34,032 bases of DNA from SAR202 cluster bacterium Io17-Chloro-G7 (GCA_002817055.1 MUCU01000070.1:1-34032), one strand, 5' to 3'; counted from the stretch's first letter, positions 25,701-33,434 are shown. The notes: a model not told the origin generated them from the letters alone. Numbers and translations are program-made.

Positions 25701-28220
25701 CAGCAGAGAACGTATCTCTTCACGGTGGGTTCGCCATTCCCCGGCGTGCAATTCCAGACCGGCAAGGTCAGGCGCTTCCAAGACACGGCTCACAGCCACG
25801 ATTAACCGGTTGGCTTCGCTGATGTTGGAGGCGGCTGGCAACCTCATGGAGTCGGCCAATTGCTGCTCTGTTTTAATCACTGATTCCAAGGCGGCTCGAA
25901 CCGGAGGCAAAGCGCTTTTCAGGCGGTCCAGGTCCGAGGGCAGCATGATCCGGTGACGCGTCCCCCAAAACGGGTGCTCATGGGGCACGCCGATTATGGC
26001 CAACCGAGCTTGCAATTCCGCCACACGTGCCTGCCGGTTTCGGAAGTCGCCAGCCGACCATGTCTTCATCGAGAGTAGGTCCAGTTTTGGTAGTTGGACC
26101 CCCTCTGTGCGTTGTCGAAGCAACGCCAACTCGCCGTAGGCCACGTAGGGACTAATGCCTGTTTCATCCACCGGGGCGTTTATTTCCTCGCAATACAAAT
26201 TCAATCTTTCCCTCAGTGCGGTCAGCGCGTCCAGGTCCGCTTCAACCTGGCCCAACCTGGGACGCCCCAACTCGAGGGTTCTTTCGAGTTCATCCAGCAC
26301 AGTCTTCTTCGTGGTCTTATGGCTATGAAGCTCCAGACAGGTGTCGCCCAGCCCGATGCCGTCCAGACGTCGCTTGACCACCTCCAAGGCGGCCATCTTT
26401 TCCGACACAAATAGCACGGTGCGGCCATGGCCCAGCGCTTCCGCAATCATGTTGGTGATGGTCTGGGACTTGCCGGTGCCCGGCGGCCCTTGAACGATTA
26501 GGTTGCGGCCATCGTTCACGTCGACCAACACCAGAGTTTGGGAACTGTCGGCATCCACCACATGATGAACTTGGCTGGGCGGCAAGTACTGGTCCAAATG
26601 CTCGTCGTCGTTGATTGACGGGGCTGGTTCGCTGAAACCTTCGTGGAGCAGAGAGCCGATAATGGAATGTTCTTCAGGCTTGTCGCTGTCCGGCCATATC
26701 GCCGTATCCAAGTCCCTATACATCAAGAACTTGCTGAACGAGAAAAACCCCAAGACAATGCTGCCGGGATCCACCGACCACTCTGGAAATTCTTCAACTG
26801 ATTTCGCGATCGCCCTGAGATAGGCTACGATGTCCAAATCCTCTGTGTCGGGCAATTCAGGCAGTTCTACTCCAAACTCGTTTCGGAGCCTTTCCCGCAA
26901 CGAAAGGTTGTCTCCCGGTTCGTCACCGGTGTGACGCAATTGGAAGCGAGTCCTAACGTTTGTCCGGTCCAATGCCACCGGTACCAGCACCAAAGGGGCC
27001 CTTCTCCCTTCATCGTTGTCGCCTTCCCGCCAGGTCAGCATCCCCAAGGCTAGGAATAGGGTATTAACGCCCTGTTCCTGAATGAAAGTGTTGGCCAAGT
27101 AGTAGGTTGCCAGTAGCCTGGACTGTAGTTCTTGGGACGACGAGGAAGTTTGGAGCCTTGAATCGGTGTGCCGAGGGGCGAGACCGCCACTCGTTTCTTC
27201 CTCCGTTGGTTGTCCCAAGTTGTCGTCAATTTCCCCTCCCGCCTCTCTAAGTACCGATGGGACAAAGGATATAGCCTTCCCTTCTGCCGTTAGCTGGCGA
27301 TAGACTTCGCTGGGAACCTCGTCAACCATCTCCAGCCCTCTGGTGCGCAACAGGCGATAATTGAGCAGGGGGTTCCGCAGGCCCAAGTCAAGTAATTCTT
27401 TGCGGGCTGACTCCAAGCCGTTGCGAATGGCGGAAGCGGAAAGGGCGTGTGCCTCCTCGGCCTCCTCAAGGGCGCTAACTAGAGGCGCTAATTTAGCATT
27501 CTCAGAGTTCCCGGACAAGTAATTAACAATTCCGCTGTCTAGCAAGCCGCTTTCCACCTGCTTGTGTAAACCTCGCACCCATTGCGTCAGGTGGGCAATT
27601 GCTACCCAGTCCGACGCCGGACCGCTCCACTGGGGCCCGAACAACTCTTCTCCCAACGAACCGTATTGATTGATGGTCTCACGATAACGGCGTGCCTCAG
27701 CAACGGCGTCAATGAGTCTTAATCGTGTTTCCAGGTCTGAGGGACGCGGCGGATGAAATAAAACGGCCAGTTGTTTCTCGGCCTCACGGTAATTACCGGA
27801 TAACTTGCGGGTCAAACCTTCGCCTTTGGCGGCCAGGGTTTCACGCAGCCCTCGCAAGTCTTGTTCCCAAGCTTCAGGTACGATGTACCGATCAAATTCG
27901 CGGTGAACGCGTGTCAGGGCTGCTCCCGCGATGAGCAACGCGCCCAGTCCGTCTCTTTGGGTCTGCCATTGTTGAGAACCCAGGGCGACGCCGTGCAAGT
28001 CGGGTGCTTCCAGCGCCCGCTGTGCAGCCCGGCGCAATGCCTCCCGCTCCACTTGGCCTGTTGGCGTTGGCAGATTGAGGGCAGTGGCTAACTCTTGGGC
28101 CGCAAGTTCGAGGGTTACCAGTAACGGTTGTTTTTGTGCCATGGCGGTTGACAACCTGTGTCCAGACCGAGGGTTATTTGACATAAACGGTACCACACAG
28201 CCGTGTATTCGGCCATGCAA
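22737..28220 (-). CDS. Giant SF1 helicase with DUF4011, Vsr-like nuclease and DUF3320
   Basis: This 1827-residue protein combines, in order: an N-terminal helical unit (33-265); DUF4011 (about 268-480, with ELLDLGLRNPLLNYR); the SF1/Upf1-type helicase with Walker A GPPGTGKS (578-585); a second copy of the N-terminal unit (about 777-1010); Walker B DEAS (1212-1215) with VVGDSQQLPP; motif VI near 1445-1457 (RLNVLITRARRR); a Vsr/DUF559-like endonuclease (about 1500-1600) with acidic E1552-T-D-G-E1556; and DUF3320 (about 1655-1710). All helicase motifs look intact. The ATG at 28220 has AGGGGA 7 bases upstream. Such helicase-nuclease fusions are usually linked to defence or repair; here it stands alone, so a specific role is inference. 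Confidence 0.9.
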   Translation of the reverse strand: MHGRIHGCVVPFMSNNPRSGHRLSTAMAQKQPLLVTLELAAQELATALNLPTPTGQVEREALRRAAQRALEAPDLHGVALGSQQWQTQRDGLGALLIAGAALTRVHREFDRYIVPEAWEQDLRGLRETLAAKGEGLTRKLSGNYREAEKQLAVLFHPPRPSDLETRLRLIDAVAEARRYRETINQYGSLGEELFGPQWSGPASDWVAIAHLTQWVRGLHKQVESGLLDSGIVNYLSGNSENAKLAPLVSALEEAEEAHALSASAIRNGLESARKELLDLGLRNPLLNYRLLRTRGLEMVDEVPSEVYRQLTAEGKAISFVPSVLREAGGEIDDNLGQPTEEETSGGLAPRHTDSRLQTSSSSQELQSRLLATYYLANTFIQEQGVNTLFLALGMLTWREGDNDEGRRAPLVLVPVALDRTNVRTRFQLRHTGDEPGDNLSLRERLRNEFGVELPELPDTEDLDIVAYLRAIAKSVEEFPEWSVDPGSIVLGFFSFSKFLMYRDLDTAIWPDSDKPEEHSIIGSLLHEGFSEPAPSINDDEHLDQYLPPSQVHHVVDADSSQTLVLVDVNDGRNLIVQGPPGTGKSQTITNMIAEALGHGRTVLFVSEKMAALEVVKRRLDGIGLGDTCLELHSHKTTKKTVLDELERTLELGRPRLGQVEADLDALTALRERLNLYCEEINAPVDETGISPYVAYGELALLRQRTEGVQLPKLDLLSMKTWSAGDFRNRQARVAELQARLAIIGVPHEHPFWGTRHRIMLPSDLDRLKSALPPVRAALESVIKTEQQLADSMRLPAASNISEANRLIVAVSRVLEAPDLAGLELHAGEWRTHREEIRSLLESGGKFSKLRAQYQSILKPDSWGLDLVGLRWLLDTKGRQPWRLLSTDYREAKKRLAGLCQGAPPSGLAAQLEMLDAVAEGQRLHPVISAGDALLGGVFGSKWHSESSDWDTLANCANWIWQLLDDADAGTLPGEIVEFLAEGRSTQGLIESSAALEEAIALYRSNADAVIEAMDLDITKRYPSGQGLEDQPFSDQQSTLELWDGRINEIHDMVGFNNISDSCLDVGLDAVLPLAESWDKAVSHLMDVFLLAWFETILEKALAEREALRGFDGVNHGRLIQQFRELDTLALEHNRSRLALAHWEGLPRQDGGGQLAVLKREFQKRSRHLPIRQLIARAGNAVQAIKPVFMMSPLSIATYISPGSLKFDLVIFDEASQVKPVDAFGAILRAGQTVVVGDSQQLPPSSLFDTMTQGREDDKENSTADIESVLGLFAAQNAPDRVLRWHYRSRHESLITVSNREFYNNSLVVFPSPDAERREGGLKCNLLPDTVYDRGATRTNLLEAEAVAAAVMEHASKFPYLTLGVAAFSVAQMRAIQEAVEKFRRGDPSKESFFAAHPDEPFFVKNLETVQGDERDVIFISIGYGRDGDGNVAMNFGPLNWDGGERRLNVLITRARRRCEVFTNLSSEDIDVSRTSSPGLTALKAFLAYAATGDAEKTTDHTAEAGSSLERAVAHSLTASGYELRQQVGADGHWVDLAIVDPVQPGRYLMGIETDGETYHNSRSSRDRDRLREQVLDGLGWQMHHIWSTDWFNNPDRELQRAATAIESSKDRKATEQVGALDSSPIQRDSVAAVPDGDAIAKYRLATPKATIADTTFPIEADPTLALWVVQVVDEESPVHETEVARRIADAAGIRRVRRYQQAIDRAIENGVGSGNIVRKGEFLWRSTMAEPTLRDRSELPASSRKIDLVSPEELCMAVRRVVAASYGIAFQDITGAAVKLLGFGRVNNEIRSTVEPLISQMVTDNTLTRQGDLLLVSNGQGNGSSNQ

Positions 28221-28436
28221 TTTCCCCTAGCTCCAGGCATCTCCGGAACAAGCTTTCCTTTGTGCCTATGCTATACTCGACCCCGGTCGAAATTTTGGGT
28301 ATTCGAGTCGAAGTTCCCAGTGGAACCCAGCCCGGTAATTGCCCTTTGACCGGCAGAGTTGGACAATGACTCACCAAACCGGTGGCGCCGCTTTGATACC
28401 ACGGCAAGCAGCCGCCAGATTGCTTAGAAGGACCAC
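28221..28436. promoter_or_regulatory. Divergent intergenic region between the helicase and cupin genes
   Basis: This 216-bp gap must drive both genes. It has a TATACT box at 28272-28277 on the + strand but no good -35 at the right distance. Around it are inverted words: TCGACC/GGTCGA separated by two bases, and ACTCGA/TCGAGT flanking it more widely (about 28275-28310). These may be a regulator site. No gene is seen. Confidence 0.35.
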
Positions 28437-28772
28437 ATGGATGTATTTGAAATATCCGAGATTATTGCCCAGCGCCAGGCGATAGGAAAGCCATACCACG
28501 AGTTTTTCCGTACCGAAACCTTGAGTTTGGGCCTCTATGTTTTGACGGCAGGCGAGAAGGATCCCCAATCTCCTCATACAGAAGAAGAGGTCTACTATAT
28601 TCTGGAAGGCCAGGGCATGATCTGGGTTGCCGATGAAGACCGTCCCTTGACCGCTGGCTCGACGGTCTTTGTTGGGGTGGGCGTTGAACACCGGTTTCAT
28701 TCTATTACCCAGGACTTGAAAATGCTGGTATTCTGGGCCCCGCCTTGGCGGTCTCAAGCCCAGCCTAGCTAG
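28437..28772 (+). CDS. Single-domain cupin protein
   Basis: The 111-residue protein is a small cupin beta-barrel. The first cupin motif reads SPHTEEEVYYILEGQG and the second PLTAGSTVFVGVGVEHRFH, giving two His and one or two Glu that can bind a metal; the second His of the classic HxH pair is not present. Small cupins of this kind can be enzymes, sugar-binding or ligand-sensing proteins, so no reaction can be named. The ATG start is at 28437, following a GAAGGACC stretch. It is divergent from the helicase gene and stands before the acyl-CoA dehydrogenase gene with a gap of about 250 bp. Confidence 0.85.
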   Translation: MDVFEISEIIAQRQAIGKPYHEFFRTETLSLGLYVLTAGEKDPQSPHTEEEVYYILEGQGMIWVADEDRPLTAGSTVFVGVGVEHRFHSITQDLKMLVFWAPPWRSQAQPS

Positions 28773-29025
28773 TCAACCCAGTGTGTTCGCCTGAGGCTCT
28801 AGCTTGGGCAGACTCCGATTTCTTGACTGGTTAAACGCCCGGAATATAGACTTGAATGACATTGCGGCTAGGCTATTCTACCCAAGAAAGCACCATCCCA
28901 TGTGTACGTAACAACCATGTGCCGGGAAGATGACACCTATCAAATCAACCTTTTCCGCTCTGCCTAATCCTAAAATTCTTATGCTGACGGTTGACTGCTG
29001 AAAGCTATAAACAAAGGAGCCTCCT

Positions 29026-30192
29026 GTGACAACAGCAACCCCCGAAGAAGCCAGGACCCAGATCGTAAACATGGTGCGGGAGTTTGTCCGGCGTGACGTT
29101 GAGCCCGTAGCTGCTCAGTTGGACCGGGACGACGAGACGCCCCACGAGTTAATCAACACCATGAAGGAGTTGGGCCTGTTCGGCATCACGGTGCCGGAGG
29201 AATACGGCGGCTTAGGCTTGGACTACACCACCTTCGCCATGATTTTTGAGGAAATCAGCAAGGGGTTCATGAGCTTGAGCGGAGCCATAGGCACCCACCA
29301 TATCCTGACCTACGTGCTGACCCATTACGGGACCGACGAGCAGAAACAGCGCCTGCTGCCCGATCTTGCTTCGGGCCGCAAACGGGGCGGCCTGGCCCTC
29401 ACCGAACCGGAAGGTGGTACCGATGTGGCCAACCTCAAGACGACCGCCAAGAGGGACGGCGAGGAGTATGTCATCAACGGCACCAAGATGTTTATTACCA
29501 ACGGTCGCTACGGAGACGCCTTTTGCTTGTTGGCCCGCACCGACCCCAACGCCGACACGAAGCACAAGGGAATAAGCTGTTTCGTCGTGGAAAAAGGTAG
29601 CCCCGGCTTTCGCGTCGGCCGAGATTTGGACAAGATGGGGTATCGCGGCCTGGACACCTGCGAGCTGTTTTTTGAGGATTTCCACATCCCTGGAGAAAAC
29701 TTGGTGGGGGGAGAGGAAGGAGCAGGCTTTGGCCAGGTGATGAGCGGCTTGGAGACGGGGCGCATCAACGTTGCCGCCAGAGCGGTTGGCGTGGCCCAAG
29801 CTGCTTTCAACGCGGCCATCCGCTACTCTCAACAAAGAGAGACGTTCGGCGTGCCCATCTCCCAGCACCAGGCAATTCAATTAAAACTGGCGGACATGGC
29901 TACCAAGATACAGGCCGCCCGACTTTTGACCTACGATGCCGCCGCCAAGAAAGACCGGGGAGAGCGGGTGGACTTGGAGTCGGGGATGGCCAAGCTGTTC
30001 GCCAGCGAGATATGCCAGGAAGTAACGTTGGAAGCCATGCGCATCCACGGTGGAGCGGGTTTCATCAAAGATTCCCCGGTGGAACGATACTACCGGGACG
30101 CTCCTCTGATGATAATCGGCGAGGGCACCAACGAAATAATGCGCTTGGTCATAGCCCGGCAACTGCTGCGTCGACCCGAATATCAGACTTAG
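29026..30192 (+). CDS. Acyl-CoA dehydrogenase
   Basis: This flavoprotein oxidises acyl-CoA to trans-2-enoyl-CoA and passes electrons to an electron-transfer flavoprotein. The 388-residue length is typical. Visible segments are an N-terminal helical domain with VPEEYGGLGLDY, the middle domain with ALTEPEGGTD and FITNG, and the C-terminal domain with QQRETFGVPISQHQ. The likely catalytic base is Glu366 in GEGTNEIMR. GTG 29026 follows AAAGGAG with good spacing. It lies about 250 bp after the cupin gene; no function was found in that gap. It fits with the crotonase and the CaiB protein in acyl-CoA metabolism, though they are not in one operon. Confidence 0.95.
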   Translation: MTTATPEEARTQIVNMVREFVRRDVEPVAAQLDRDDETPHELINTMKELGLFGITVPEEYGGLGLDYTTFAMIFEEISKGFMSLSGAIGTHHILTYVLTHYGTDEQKQRLLPDLASGRKRGGLALTEPEGGTDVANLKTTAKRDGEEYVINGTKMFITNGRYGDAFCLLARTDPNADTKHKGISCFVVEKGSPGFRVGRDLDKMGYRGLDTCELFFEDFHIPGENLVGGEEGAGFGQVMSGLETGRINVAARAVGVAQAAFNAAIRYSQQRETFGVPISQHQAIQLKLADMATKIQAARLLTYDAAAKKDRGERVDLESGMAKLFASEICQEVTLEAMRIHGGAGFIKDSPVERYYRDAPLMIIGEGTNEIMRLVIARQLLRRPEYQT

Positions 30193-30356
30193 CGGATTGT
30201 AATCTGATATTCTCCGGCGCACCCTGCTTAGAGTGATTTTACCCTACCTGAACGCCATGGCCATGTTGGTAGGCTTGAAGATAATGACCATCGACCAATT
30301 TGTGGTCCTGTCTAAAGGGCATCTAGAAGCGTCATTTTTATCGGAGAGAAGCGGGT

Positions 30357-30713
30357 ATGGGGACTTTCAGCGTGTCCATCCAAATTGGCGATCTCGCTGG
30401 GCAGCATTTCGTTCAAGTTGAAGCTCTGGTTGACACCGGGTCAACTTATACTGTTTTACCCAAGGACATGCTGGAAGAGCTAGGGATCGACCAAAAAGGT
30501 CAGCGCAGCTTTGAATTAGGGGATGACCACCTAGTTGAATACCCGATAGGCTATGCCCGGCTGTGTTTGGGCGAAGACCAGACAATTGTATTGGTAGTGT
30601 TCGGTCCCGAAGGGGTCGCACCGTTATTGGGGGCCACGGCTTTGGAGCATCTGAGTGTGGCCGTCGACCCCATCCGCCAGATTCTAATCCCAGTCCCTGC
30701 GCTACTAAAGTGA
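30357..30713 (+). CDS. Retropepsin-like (clan AA) aspartic protease-fold protein
   Basis: The 118-residue protein has the single-domain retropepsin fold: ALVDTGSTYTVLP with the DTGS active-site motif near residues 25-28, and later PLLGATALEHL, matching the hydrophobic-hydrophobic-Gly motif. Bacterial relatives are usually homodimers and, unlike viral enzymes, most have no known substrate. The ATG is at 30357. In the 164-bp gap after the acyl-CoA dehydrogenase gene (30193-30356) I see no other gene with recognisable features. It is convergent with the crotonase gene. Confidence 0.8.
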   Translation: MGTFSVSIQIGDLAGQHFVQVEALVDTGSTYTVLPKDMLEELGIDQKGQRSFELGDDHLVEYPIGYARLCLGEDQTIVLVVFGPEGVAPLLGATALEHLSVAVDPIRQILIPVPALLK

Positions 30714-30888
30714 TCGACTGGCGCTGATGTCGGGATGAGACTCACAATAATGTCGTAATCCAACACGTGTGTCTCGCCGGGAACATCATGTCGAAACTCT
30801 GCTCACACGCGCGTTTTCAGGCCGCTTCGCCGAGCGAATATCCCCTAACTGTGCTTCGCAAGTCCTACCTTTGCTGTATTGTGCCGTT

Positions 30889-31665
30889 CTACCTCCCTTT
30901 CCACTGGGGCTTGCGCTTTTCGGCAAAGGCTTTTGGTCCTTCTTTGGAGTCCTCGGTGGTCAGCAGTGCGTCGTACATGTGGTAGGTTAGGGACGAAATG
31001 TCCTGCACGGACATGTTCTGGCCTCGGTAGGCCAGTTCTTTGAAGTACTGTACTGCCAGCGGAGCATTTTCGGCAATCTGCTCCGCCAGCGCCACTGCCT
31101 CGGACATTAGTTGGTCCCCTGGTACTACTTTGTTCAAGAATCCCATGTCGTAGGCCCGCTGGGCAGTTACCGGTTGGGCCGTGAAAACCAGTTCCAAGAC
31201 TGCCGAAAGGGGCATGGACTTGGGCAAAATTGTGCCGAAAGGAGGCAGGAGGCTCCACTTAGTTTCGGTGATGCCCAGCTTGGCATCCTCGGATGCCAGG
31301 CGTAGGTCGCACATTTGGGCAATGGACCAGCCTCCGGCTAACGCAAACCCGTTCACGGCCGCAATCAAGGGTTTCCAGGTTTGGGGCCACATGAATGGCC
31401 GGTCCGGGGACATGCTATGGAACGCCCGTGCCTGGACACCTTCGGCGTTGTCCGAAGCGCGCTCCTTCAGGTCACGGCCAGCGCAGAAAGCACGTCCGGC
31501 GCCAGTGATAATGGCCACGTAGGCATCCGGATCTTCGTCAAACCGGGTAATGGCCTTGGCCAACTCCTGGCGCAACTGTCGATTGATGGAGTTCAGAGCA
31601 TCAGGGCGGTTCATGGTCATGATTACTACGTTGTTTTGCTTTTCATAAAGAACGGTTTCAGCCAT
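30889..31665 (-). CDS. Enoyl-CoA hydratase/isomerase family protein
   Basis: This crotonase-fold enzyme of 258 residues acts on acyl-CoA thioesters. The oxyanion-hole segments GAGRAFCAGRDLKE and VNGFALAGGWSIAQMCD are present. In hydratases two Glu act as acid and base; here the first position is Ser114 (GGWSIA) and the second, Glu134 (GITETKW), is kept. One Glu is enough for isomerase-type members, so a simple hydratase role is less certain. The ATG at 31665 has an AGAGGAAAAAT stretch before it. It lies just downstream of the decayed hicA on the same strand. Confidence 0.9.
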   Translation of the reverse strand: MAETVLYEKQNNVVIMTMNRPDALNSINRQLRQELAKAITRFDEDPDAYVAIITGAGRAFCAGRDLKERASDNAEGVQARAFHSMSPDRPFMWPQTWKPLIAAVNGFALAGGWSIAQMCDLRLASEDAKLGITETKWSLLPPFGTILPKSMPLSAVLELVFTAQPVTAQRAYDMGFLNKVVPGDQLMSEAVALAEQIAENAPLAVQYFKELAYRGQNMSVQDISSLTYHMYDALLTTEDSKEGPKAFAEKRKPQWKGR

Positions 31666-31685
31666 ATTTTTCCTCTGCTTTTTGC

Positions 31686-31928
31686 TTAGCCTTCCAGAAT
31701 ATGCAGCCTACTGAGGTCTGTCGACGTCCAGCCAGGATGGGAGACCATAGCCTACAGAGTCCGGATGGGAAAAGAGTCATTGAGTCGATGATAAGACCCT
31801 ACTACCCGCCTCCCGTTGGGATGCCGGTATATCCGGTAACTGCCTCGCGTACGTACTAGGGTGAATCGGTCCCGTCTTGACGCTCTGATAAACCGACGAG
31901 CCGTGATACCTCTAGGTATCTGGATCAC
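31686..31928 (-). pseudogene. hicA: HicA-like mRNA interferase remnant (in-frame amber, catalytic His lost)
   Basis: On the - strand, GTG at 31928-31926 shares one base with the hicB stop and opens a frame that reads IPRGITARRFIRA, then RTRGSYRIYRHPNGRRVV and YHRLNDSFPIRTL. It meets TAG at 31754-31752 (codon 59) and then continues AMVSHPGWTSTDLSRL up to TAA at 31686, exactly as a normal HicA of about 80 residues should. Two changes disable it: the amber stop, and Tyr31 where HicA toxins have the catalytic His of GSH. HicA cuts mRNA, so loss of the toxin is expected to leave HicB without a partner. The recognition is strong because the frame, length and overlap all fit. Confidence 0.85.
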
Positions 31929-32182
31929 TAAATGTTAACGGCAACGGAGGGGGTGTCTCGTTCGATGACTCCATTCTCCGAGTCGACTGGAATAGAATTT
32001 GCAGCCTCAAGTAGGTCTTCTACGTAGAGTTCGACCGCCTCGTGGATGTTTACTAATGCTTCATCGTAGGTATGACCCCAGGTGTGGCATCCCTTCAATG
32101 CGGGGCAATAGGCGTGGTAGGCGTCTCGACCCTCTACGAAATTGTCTTCTTCGATGACCACACTAAAAATATAAGATTTCAT
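31928..32182 (-). CDS. hicB: HicB-family antitoxin (UPF0150)
   Basis: The 84-residue protein shows the HicB fold: MKSYIFSVVIEEDN, then AYCPALKGCHTWGHTYDEALVNIHEAVELYVEDL, the usual stretch that neutralises HicA. No separate DNA-binding domain is visible at the C-terminus. The start is ATG 32182, with GGGGATAG upstream; a TTG at 32215 would only add 11 residues. The order hicB-hicA with a one-base overlap is a known arrangement. As the hicA gene is broken, this antitoxin may be a leftover or may neutralise a HicA elsewhere in the genome. Confidence 0.9.
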   Translation of the reverse strand: MKSYIFSVVIEEDNFVEGRDAYHAYCPALKGCHTWGHTYDEALVNIHEAVELYVEDLLEAANSIPVDSENGVIERDTPSVAVNI

Positions 32183-32258
32183 TTGACTATCCCCATGCGC
32201 TTCGTCGGAACACAATTAAGATCAATCCTATCATTTAGTCGCTGGATGTTCAGGTCCG

Positions 32259-32594
32259 CTAGGCGTATTCGCCGAGGGGGATGCCGCCTATAACGTGGAT
32301 ATGCCCGTGGCTTTGGCTTTGCATACCATCGCGGCCAAAATTGGAGAGAATCCTAAATCCACTGGGAGCCAAGGACCAGCCCAAATCCACAGCCACTTCC
32401 CCTAACCGGTTCATCAGGCCGCTTCCCCACATTTCGCTCTGGGACACGTGTTCCTTCGGCATCACCAATAGCATTAAGGGCACCCAGGTCAGCCTGTTCA
32501 CGAATACGATAATTTCCTCGTCCAAGTACCTAACACGGGCGGGAGACTCGCCAGCGATTATCTGGCAAAATATGCAGTTTGGTCGGTTGCTCAA
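32259..32594 (-). CDS. HIT-domain nucleotide-binding protein
   Basis: The 111-residue protein belongs to the histidine-triad family (Hint/Fhit-like), which hydrolyses or transfers nucleotidyl groups. The N-terminal CIFCQIIAGESPA holds a CxxC pair, typical of a zinc-binding Hint subgroup. The triad HGHIHVIG near residues 95-102 has the three His of the HxHxHxx motif, the middle one being the likely nucleophile. The length and start (ATG 32594) are ordinary. A strong promoter is visible upstream. It ends about 77 bases before the hicB start on the same strand. Confidence 0.88.
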   Translation of the reverse strand: MSNRPNCIFCQIIAGESPARVRYLDEEIIVFVNRLTWVPLMLLVMPKEHVSQSEMWGSGLMNRLGEVAVDLGWSLAPSGFRILSNFGRDGMQSQSHGHIHVIGGIPLGEYA

Positions 32595-32642
32595 TAGATA
32601 TTACTCACTTGCTTGGCACACTGCTGGGTACATTGCTCTGTG

Positions 32643-32671
32643 AATATAATTGGCGCTAAATCCGCTGTCAA
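32643..32671 (-). promoter_or_regulatory. Near-consensus sigma70-type promoter for the HIT gene
   Basis: On the - strand a perfect TTGACA (32671-32666) is followed after exactly 17 bases by TATATT (32648-32643), five of six matches. Transcription would start near 32636, giving a leader of about 42 bases. It is the best promoter match in the window. The rest of the gap up to moaB (about 190 bp) holds nothing that I recognise. Confidence 0.65.
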
Positions 32672-32860
32672 TGGCGGAAGGGGCGGGTCAGGCTGACCCT
32701 CTGAATTCGCCGTGCCGGTGCTGTCGTTGCGGATCGTGTAGCCCTCTGAACGGAAAGGGCGTGAACGATGTCCTTGCGTTCCATTTGGGCGTGTTTAACT
32801 ACTAAACCGGAGGATACTCGCTGGAATTGGGGTATGGTATCATAGTCGTCGGAGGAAGCC

Positions 32861-33352
32861 ATGTTCGGATTGGGCATTTTGACCATTAGTACTTCGGGAG
32901 CGCAAGGCCAGCGGGTAGACACCAGCGGCCAAGCGATTAGGGAGTTGCTGGAGCAACAGGGCTATCAAGTAGTACGCTACGAAGTGGTTTCCGACGATAA
33001 GGACCTAATAGCCGAGCGATTGACCCAATGGGCGGACTCCGCCGATGTGGACCTGATTGTGACCACCGGCGGCACGGGATTGGGCCACCACGACGTCACA
33101 CCGGAGGCATGCTTGTCCATTATCGACAAGGAGGTACCCGGCTTGGCGGAGGCGATGCGGGCCAACACCTTGCAGTTCACTCCCATGGCCATGCTGAGCC
33201 GGTCTGTGGCGGGCATTCGCGGTCATACTCTGATTATTACCCTGCCGGGCAGCCCGAAAGGTGTCCGGGAGTGTTTGGATGTGGTCAACCCGGTGCTTCC
33301 CCACGCTTTGGAATTGTTGAAAACAGAATCGGTCAACGAGCACCCTCGCTGA
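32861..33352 (+). CDS. moaB: MoaB/Mog-type molybdopterin adenylyltransferase
   Basis: This enzyme adenylylates molybdopterin before metal insertion. The 163-residue product is of usual length and has the MPT-binding motif TTGGTGLGHHDVTPEA, a conserved DLIV strand ahead of it, and ITLPGSPKGVRECL near the C-terminus, which holds the second conserved loop. GGAGGAAGCC precedes the ATG at 32861 closely. No other molybdenum-cofactor gene is in the window. The product may equally be called MogA; the two are not separable from this sequence. Confidence 0.93.
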   Translation: MFGLGILTISTSGAQGQRVDTSGQAIRELLEQQGYQVVRYEVVSDDKDLIAERLTQWADSADVDLIVTTGGTGLGHHDVTPEACLSIIDKEVPGLAEAMRANTLQFTPMAMLSRSVAGIRGHTLIITLPGSPKGVRECLDVVNPVLPHALELLKTESVNEHPR

Positions 33353-33400
33353 CCGATGGTTCACCAGGCTCCAAGAACCGGAATTGCCTCAAGATGTTTC

Positions 33401-33434
33401 CCTGAAAATCGCGTTAGCCTGAAAATCGCGTTAG
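33401..33434. repeat. Two perfect tandem copies of a 17-bp unit
   Basis: CCTGAAAATCGCGTTAG occurs at 33401-33417 and again at 33418-33434 with no spacer. A degenerate third copy (ATTGAAAGCTGCGTA) follows at about 33435-33449. The block lies between moaB and the next gene, just before its start. It could be an operator series or a slippage-generated repeat. Confidence 0.8.

Noticed and set aside
28990..29011. TTGACT and TATAAA as a promoter for the acyl-CoA dehydrogenase gene
   Set aside because: The spacing is only about 9 bases, and the start site would fall on the ribosome-binding site.
29212..29880. 222-codon open frame on the - strand inside the acyl-CoA dehydrogenase gene
   Set aside because: Shadow of a conserved gene; no start context and no domain.
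30233..30421. Short + strand frame between the acyl-CoA dehydrogenase and retropepsin-like genes
   Set aside because: It overlaps the start of the retropepsin-like gene and has no recognisable features.
30767..30990. Two overlapping + strand frames between the retropepsin-like and crotonase genes
   Set aside because: They run into the crotonase gene on the other strand, lack a ribosome-binding site and resemble no protein.
32668..32922. 84-codon - strand frame upstream of the HIT gene
   Set aside because: It overlaps the moaB start and the HIT promoter and has no domain.
33401..33434. Start of a CRISPR array
   Set aside because: The repeats are directly adjacent with no spacers and there are only two perfect copies.
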